The translations under genes were made by a program, and so were the position numbers. This document shows positions 60,599 to 64,000 of a DNA stretch of 64,000 nucleotides, piece by piece. Position 1 is the stretch's first letter. Each line of letters starts with the position of its first letter. Under the pieces are notes generated by a model, which worked only from the letters and a program-made list of their open reading frames with translations, ran no database searches and was not told the origin of the DNA. Origin of the DNA: an uncultured Arthrobacter sp. (GTDB lineage Bacteria > Actinomycetota > Actinomycetes > Actinomycetales > Micrococcaceae); NCBI RefSeq assembly GCF_947495145.1, contig NZ_CANLXP010000010.1, forward strand, positions 81,037 through 145,036. Direction: 5' to 3'.

Positions 60599-62079
60599 GC
60601 CACCGCCTCCACCGAGGCGGACGCTCCATCCACGGCTACCACCCGGCTCCCCAGCGCCGACGTGTACTCCCGGTCGTGGGTCACCGATACCACGCAGGCA
60701 CCGCCGTTGATGAGATCGGCCAGCAGGGTCACCAGTTCAGCCCAAGTGTTGGCGTCCTGGCCGAAGGTCGGCTCGTCGAGGATCAGAATGTCCGGGTTGG
60801 TGGCCAGCATCGTCGCAACCGACAGCCGCCGCTTCTCGCCTCCGGAAAGCGTGAAAGGGTTCGCCTTCAGTAGCCCGGTGAGCCGGAGCCGCTCCGCTAT
60901 CGGATCTATCCGCCGTCGAATTTCTTCCTCACTATGCCGGGCCACCCGGCGGGGGCCGAACTCCAGTTCCTCGAGCACTGTGTTGGTCAGAAACTGGTGC
61001 TCAGGCTCCTGGAAGACGGTACCGATCCGGCTGACCAGCTGGGCCGACTTCCACCCAAACGGCTTTGCTCCGGCACCACGCGCCAGCGGCTCGAGGGCGT
61101 CGAGCGAACCGCTGCGGGGGCGCAGCAATCCTGCGAGGGTGAGCGCGAGGGTCGATTTTCCGGCTCCGTTCGGCCCGAGTACGCTGACCGCCTCTCCCCC
61201 GCGCAGGGTGAGGTCAACGCCGTCGAGCACTGCCGGTCCACGCTTGATGCGTGCAACCGCCAGGTTGGAAGCCCGCAACAGGTCCGTGCCGGAGGAAGTG
61301 CTGACGGCGCGCGTTTCCGGCCTGTGGCCGGGAACCCAGACGCCCTCCTCGATCAGCCTTGCCCTCGTGGCCCCACTGCGAAGCACCGCTGCCGGGTCAC
61401 CATCGGCCAGGATGCCGCCGTCCGGGTCGAGTACCACAACCCGGTCCACCACGTCGGCCCAAACATCAACGCGGTGCTCCACCACCACCAGGGTGGCCGA
61501 TGTCTGGTCGAGCACGCGGACTACCGCGTCCCTCACCTCGACCACCCCGTCGGGGTCCAGGTTTGCGGTCGGCTCGTCCAGGAGCAGCAGCCCCGGCTGC
61601 ATAGCGAGGACCGCGGCGAGCGCCAGCCGCTGCTTCTGACCGCCGGAGAGCGCCGTCGTGGGATGGCTCAGCGGGACATCCAGTCCGACGCCGTCGAGCG
61701 CCTGCTGCACCCGCGGCCAGATATCCATACGCGGCACGGCAAGATTCTCCGCGCCGAATGCCACCTCGTCGCCGACCCGCGCCAGCACCAGCTGGGTATC
61801 GGGATCCTGGAGGACCAAGCCGGAGCGGCCGCGCGCAGCAGCCGGGCTGACGCCGTCGACGATGAGTTCGCCGGCCTGTTCGCCCTCGTCATGGCCGCCG
61901 AGCACTCCCGCAAGCCCATGCAGGAGGGTGGATTTGCCGGCACCGGATGCACCGAGGAGCAGAACGCGTTCGCCGGCCTCCACAATCAGGTCGAGATCAC
62001 GGACCGCCCACCGCGACCGTCCGGGGTGCCGCCAGCCCCAGCCCCGGGCGGTGACTGATACCGGGTTGGGCGACGCCAT
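60595..62079 (-). CDS. ECF transporter ATPase, two ATPase domains in one chain
   Basis: 494 residues. Two complete ABC ATPase domains are fused. First: Walker A GASGAGKST, Q-loop LQDPDTQ, signature LSGGQKQR, Walker B LLLLDEPTANLDPD. Second: GPNGAGKST, FQEPEHQ, LSGGEKRR, LILDEPTFGQD. Both have a normal Glu. This is the YkoD-style fusion of EcfA1/EcfA2. ATG 62079 is used; an upstream extension is not supported. It overlaps ecfT and follows the S component by 10 bases. It probably powers uptake of a thiamine precursor. Confidence 0.93.
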   Translation of the reverse strand: MASPNPVSVTARGWGWRHPGRSRWAVRDLDLIVEAGERVLLLGASGAGKSTLLHGLAGVLGGHDEGEQAGELIVDGVSPAAARGRSGLVLQDPDTQLVLARVGDEVAFGAENLAVPRMDIWPRVQQALDGVGLDVPLSHPTTALSGGQKQRLALAAVLAMQPGLLLLDEPTANLDPDGVVEVRDAVVRVLDQTSATLVVVEHRVDVWADVVDRVVVLDPDGGILADGDPAAVLRSGATRARLIEEGVWVPGHRPETRAVSTSSGTDLLRASNLAVARIKRGPAVLDGVDLTLRGGEAVSVLGPNGAGKSTLALTLAGLLRPRSGSLDALEPLARGAGAKPFGWKSAQLVSRIGTVFQEPEHQFLTNTVLEELEFGPRRVARHSEEEIRRRIDPIAERLRLTGLLKANPFTLSGGEKRRLSVATMLATNPDILILDEPTFGQDANTWAELVTLLADLINGGACVVSVTHDREYTSALGSRVVAVDGASASVEAVA

Positions 62080-62089
62080 GGAGCTCACG

Positions 62090-62701
62090 CTAAACGTCGG
62101 CCGTGCGGCCGGCGGCGAAGGCTGAGAGCGCGCCGGTCTTTGCGAGCCCGCGGGTAGCGAGCCAGGACAGCAGTCCGGCCAGTACCACACCGGAGATCGC
62201 GGCGAAGACGCCGTAGACCAGCTTGTGATCGAGCGTCCACGCAACGTTGTACATGATGTTCTCGCTGATCGCGAGGGCGAGGCCGGCGCCCAGTCCGGCC
62301 AGCAGTGCCACGCCGAGGTTCCAGCGTTTGTAGAGAAATAGTGCGAACACCAGCTCAGCGCCGAGGCCTTGGATCAGGCCGGAGACGAGGACAAGGATCC
62401 CGAACTGGGTGCCGAGCAGCGCTGACACAGCCGCCGCCAGCACCTCACAGTAGATCGCAGCGCCGGGCTTGCGGATGATCAGCCCGCCCAGCACGCCCGC
62501 GATCAGCCAGCCACCGGTGTACAGGCCCGCCAGCGGCGGGTAGGCAAGGGTCAGTGCGCTGATGCCGCTGTAGCCCAGCGACCAGGCGAAAAAGATGACG
62601 CCCACGGCCACCGCAATAACGGAGGCGACCACAATATCGACGACGCGCCATTCGTAACGGCGACGGGATGTGGAAGGTGTAGGGCTGTGTGTTGCAGTCA
62701 T
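62090..62701 (-). CDS. ECF transporter S component (YkoE-type, thiamine precursor)
   Basis: 203 residues with about six hydrophobic helices. RYEWRVVDIVVASVIAVAVGVIFFAWSLGYSGISALTLAYPPLAGLYTGGWLIAGVLGGLI is the YkoE start. The final helix block ends in ARGLAKTGALSAFAAG. YkoE binds hydroxymethylpyrimidine or thiamine. AGGAGGATCAACCC precedes ATG 62701, and the frame upstream contains the riboswitch, so it is not coding. It is under the TPP riboswitch and heads the S-A-T operon, with the sigma gene following. Confidence 0.88.
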   Translation of the reverse strand: MTATHSPTPSTSRRRYEWRVVDIVVASVIAVAVGVIFFAWSLGYSGISALTLAYPPLAGLYTGGWLIAGVLGGLIIRKPGAAIYCEVLAAAVSALLGTQFGILVLVSGLIQGLGAELVFALFLYKRWNLGVALLAGLGAGLALAISENIMYNVAWTLDHKLVYGVFAAISGVVLAGLLSWLATRGLAKTGALSAFAAGRTADV

Positions 62702-62763
62702 GGGTTGATCCTCCTGGGTGCAGGAGGGGAAGGCCGAGCGGCATGAAGCCGATCGCCCCGAGA

Positions 62764-62862
62764 ACTCGACTCCCTTCGCCGGTACTAGCCGGATCAGGTT
62801 CGAGGGTCTGCGGTGGTCCGCACTCTCAGCGCCCACCACCTGCGTGGCTGCGCTCCCCTGTC
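62764..62862 (-). promoter_or_regulatory. TPP riboswitch
   Basis: On the minus strand the conserved THI-element parts are read in order: GGGGAGC, then GCTGAGAGTGCGG, then GACCCTCGAACCTGATCCGG, then GCGAAGGGAGTCGAG. It lies upstream of the YkoE-type ECF transporter genes, so thiamine pyrophosphate should repress their expression. Confidence 0.95.
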
Positions 62863-62998
62863 GTTGTTTTGAGCGATACCAACTCTACACCCGGAAAGCC
62901 TCGTCGATCAGGAAGGTCAGTCGTCCATCGACCTCCTCCATTGATTGCCGCTATAACGCTAGGCTGGGATCAAAACCAAGCCGACTGAAGGAGGCACC

Positions 62999-63259
62999 AT
63001 GAATCTGATCTTCAAACTGATGGGCGTGGGACTGGGTATCGGAGCGGGCCTCGTGAGCACGCAGCTCGTTGACTTCATCTGGAAGCGGGTCACCGGCAAC
63101 GAACCGCCGAAGGACAAGGAAGGCCTCGAGAACAGCCTGCGCTCGGCGCTGGCCTTCGCCGTTATCTCCGGTTCGGTCAGCACTACAATCCGCGTGCTCA
63201 CCAACCGCACTACCCAGCGCGCCATCCACCGCTACGAGCGCACCCGTCACATCACCTAG
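62999..63259 (+). CDS. DUF4235 family membrane protein
   Basis: 86 residues. FKLMGVGLGIGAGLVSTQLVDFIWKRVTGNEPPKDKEGLENSLRSALAFAVISGSVSTTIRVLTNRTTQRAIHRYERTRH is a good DUF4235 match: two hydrophobic segments around W-K-x-x-T-G-x-x-P-P. Actinobacterial family, function unknown. AAGGAGGCACC precedes the ATG. The 169 bases to the next gene hold its promoter and a candidate SOS box. Confidence 0.88.
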   Translation: MNLIFKLMGVGLGIGAGLVSTQLVDFIWKRVTGNEPPKDKEGLENSLRSALAFAVISGSVSTTIRVLTNRTTQRAIHRYERTRHIT

Positions 63260-63400
63260 GCCTACGCAGGTTGGCGTTCGCGTGGGCGCTGGCTGCGCGG
63301 GGGCACCATTTGCCGCATAGTCGGCGCCGTCTGCGCGGGTTCCGGCTGTGGATAAGTGGTGGTTCGCTGGTCCTCCACATTGGCGGGGTTCGATGGTTTT

Positions 63401-63416
63401 TCGTATACGTGTTCGA
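63401..63416. promoter_or_regulatory. Candidate SOS box (LexA site) before the DUF222/HNH gene
   Basis: TCGTAT-ACGT-GTTCGA compared with the actinobacterial SOS consensus TCGAAC-N4-GTTCGA: the right half is perfect and the left half has two changes. It overlaps the region just upstream of the -10 at 63417. Several mycobacterial 13E12-family genes are LexA-controlled. Confidence 0.45.
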
Positions 63417-63422
63417 TAAAAT
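63417..63422 (+). promoter_or_regulatory. Candidate -10 (TAAAAT) for the DUF222/HNH gene
   Basis: TAAAAT is six bases before the ATG at 63429, with no ribosome site. Confidence 0.5.
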
Positions 63423-63428
63423 TTGGGT

Positions 63429-64000
63429 ATGGCCGTCGCACTGCTCGAACACCCCGCCCAGGACACGTCCCTCCTGAGCGGTATGCGGTCGGACTTGTTG
63501 GCCTTTGTGCAGGAGCTCGAAGCGGGCTACCTCACACTGGGCGTCGAGGAAGTCGCGGCGGCCCTGGTCGAGGTCGAGCAACTCTCCAACGTCATCGACC
63601 ATCTTCAAACCCTGGTTGCCCGTGCCGCCGAGGACCACCAACTGGCAACAACGGACACCCGCGACCCTTACAAGAACACCGCAGAGTACCTGCGCGCGAA
63701 AATTGGTATCAGCCGCACCGAGGCGAACCGTCGGTTACGGCTCGGACACGACGTTCTACCGGAGGTCCCCGGGCCGGGGGCCGCACTCGAGGCCCCGCTG
63801 ACTGTCCTGGCCGAAGCCACCGCAGCCGGAGAGATCAGCAGCCGGGCCGCGACAATCATCCGTAATGCCGTGCACCGCATCTGCACCGTGGCAACCCGCC
63901 CACAGCTGGAGACCATGGAAGAGCACCTGGTCCGCCAGGCCATCGAATCCGACGAAGACGTCCTCCGGGTCCTGGCCCAACGCTGGGAAACCGTGATCGA
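63429..64000 (+). CDS. DUF222 (13E12-repeat) HNH endonuclease family protein, cut by window edge
   Basis: An open frame of 190 codons runs to the window edge. The start (AVALLEHPAQDTSLLSGM) leads into VEVEQLSNVIDHLQTLVARAAEDHQLATTD, TAEYLRAKIGISRTEANRRLRLG and LAEATAAGEISSRAATIIRNAV, which is the DUF222 domain of the actinobacterial 13E12 family. These proteins normally end in an HNH nuclease domain, which lies beyond the window. They often occur in many copies and near mobile DNA. A candidate SOS box lies upstream. Confidence 0.85.
   Translation, partial: MAVALLEHPAQDTSLLSGMRSDLLAFVQELEAGYLTLGVEEVAAALVEVEQLSNVIDHLQTLVARAAEDHQLATTDTRDPYKNTAEYLRAKIGISRTEANRRLRLGHDVLPEVPGPGAALEAPLTVLAEATAAGEISSRAATIIRNAVHRICTVATRPQLETMEEHLVRQAIESDEDVLRVLAQRWETVI

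Noticed and set aside
59714..61639. 641-codon plus-strand frame over the ECF transporter genes
   Set aside because: Ser/Arg/Pro-rich shadow of ecfT and the double ATPase, both fully conserved on the minus strand.

Overview
The window is a 64 kb stretch of high-GC actinobacterial chromosome, most like Arthrobacter and relatives (Micrococcaceae). The evidence is the gene content and order. A MarP-type protease fragment, Crp, NUDIX, RidA, DUF4177, a class A PBP and a metallophosphoesterase lie in an order close to the mycobacterial Rv3671c-Rv3683 region. There are also DUF3073, DUF4235 and 13E12-type (DUF222) proteins, an HspR/HAIR heat-shock circuit, a SAM-IV riboswitch before a rhodanese-metZ pair, and many starts with a TAnnnT hexamer 6-7 bases upstream, as expected of leaderless actinobacterial mRNAs. 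It is almost entirely ordinary, densely packed chromosome. I see no prophage, insertion sequence, CRISPR array, rRNA or replication origin.

Layout. 1-6.3 kb: MarP fragment, Crp regulator, DUF4177-RidA-NUDIX operon, bifunctional penicillin-binding protein and its phosphoesterase partner. 6.4-10.1 kb: a two-subunit ABC exporter with one consensus and one degenerate ATP site. 10.2-20.2 kb: tRNA-Pro(CGG) and two purine blocks (purC-purD on minus, purF-purM on plus), separated by a membrane-anchored molybdopterin oxidoreductase, an asparaginase-family protein, an SCP-like protein and a DUF2079 membrane protein. 20.3-32.8 kb: DUF3073, a septum-formation-like protein, ClpB with a HAIR operator, an aldo/keto reductase, a lipoprotein class B PBP, YccF, a DEAD-box helicase, an M20 amidohydrolase and TrmB.

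32.8-33.6 kb is a scrapyard of broken genes (TetR, DUF4386, MDR oxidoreductase). 33.6-39.4 kb is accessory: small hypothetical proteins, an acetyltransferase, a Pro/Glu-repeat lipoprotein, a DinB-like protein and a self-contained regulator/ABC-2 transporter operon behind a palindromic operator. 39.4-45.1 kb is the dnaK-grpE-dnaJ-hspR operon, continued by a one-pass coiled-coil membrane protein and a PspA-like protein. This links protein-folding stress to membrane stress and is the most attractive physiological unit here.

45.2-52.3 kb: a RadC-like protein that seems to have lost its metal ligands, an MMPL/MarR pair with a shared operator, a methyltransferase, an FAD oxidoreductase, a low-molecular-weight phosphatase and a Phd/PIN toxin-antitoxin pair with its palindrome. 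52.4-56.5 kb: folate (pABA) genes, including an unusual P-loop kinase-PabB fusion, and pabC. 56.6-58.5 kb: SAM-IV riboswitch, rhodanese, metZ. 58.6-62.9 kb: a lipoprotein with a candidate ECF promoter, an ECF sigma factor without a neighbouring anti-sigma gene, and a TPP-riboswitch-controlled ECF vitamin transporter. 63-64 kb: DUF4235 and a truncated DUF222/HNH protein behind a candidate SOS box.

No clearly new defence or biosynthetic system is visible. The best leads are the PspA-type extension of the heat-shock operon, the kinase-PabB fusion, the ECF sigma/lipoprotein pair and the degenerate RadC-like protein.
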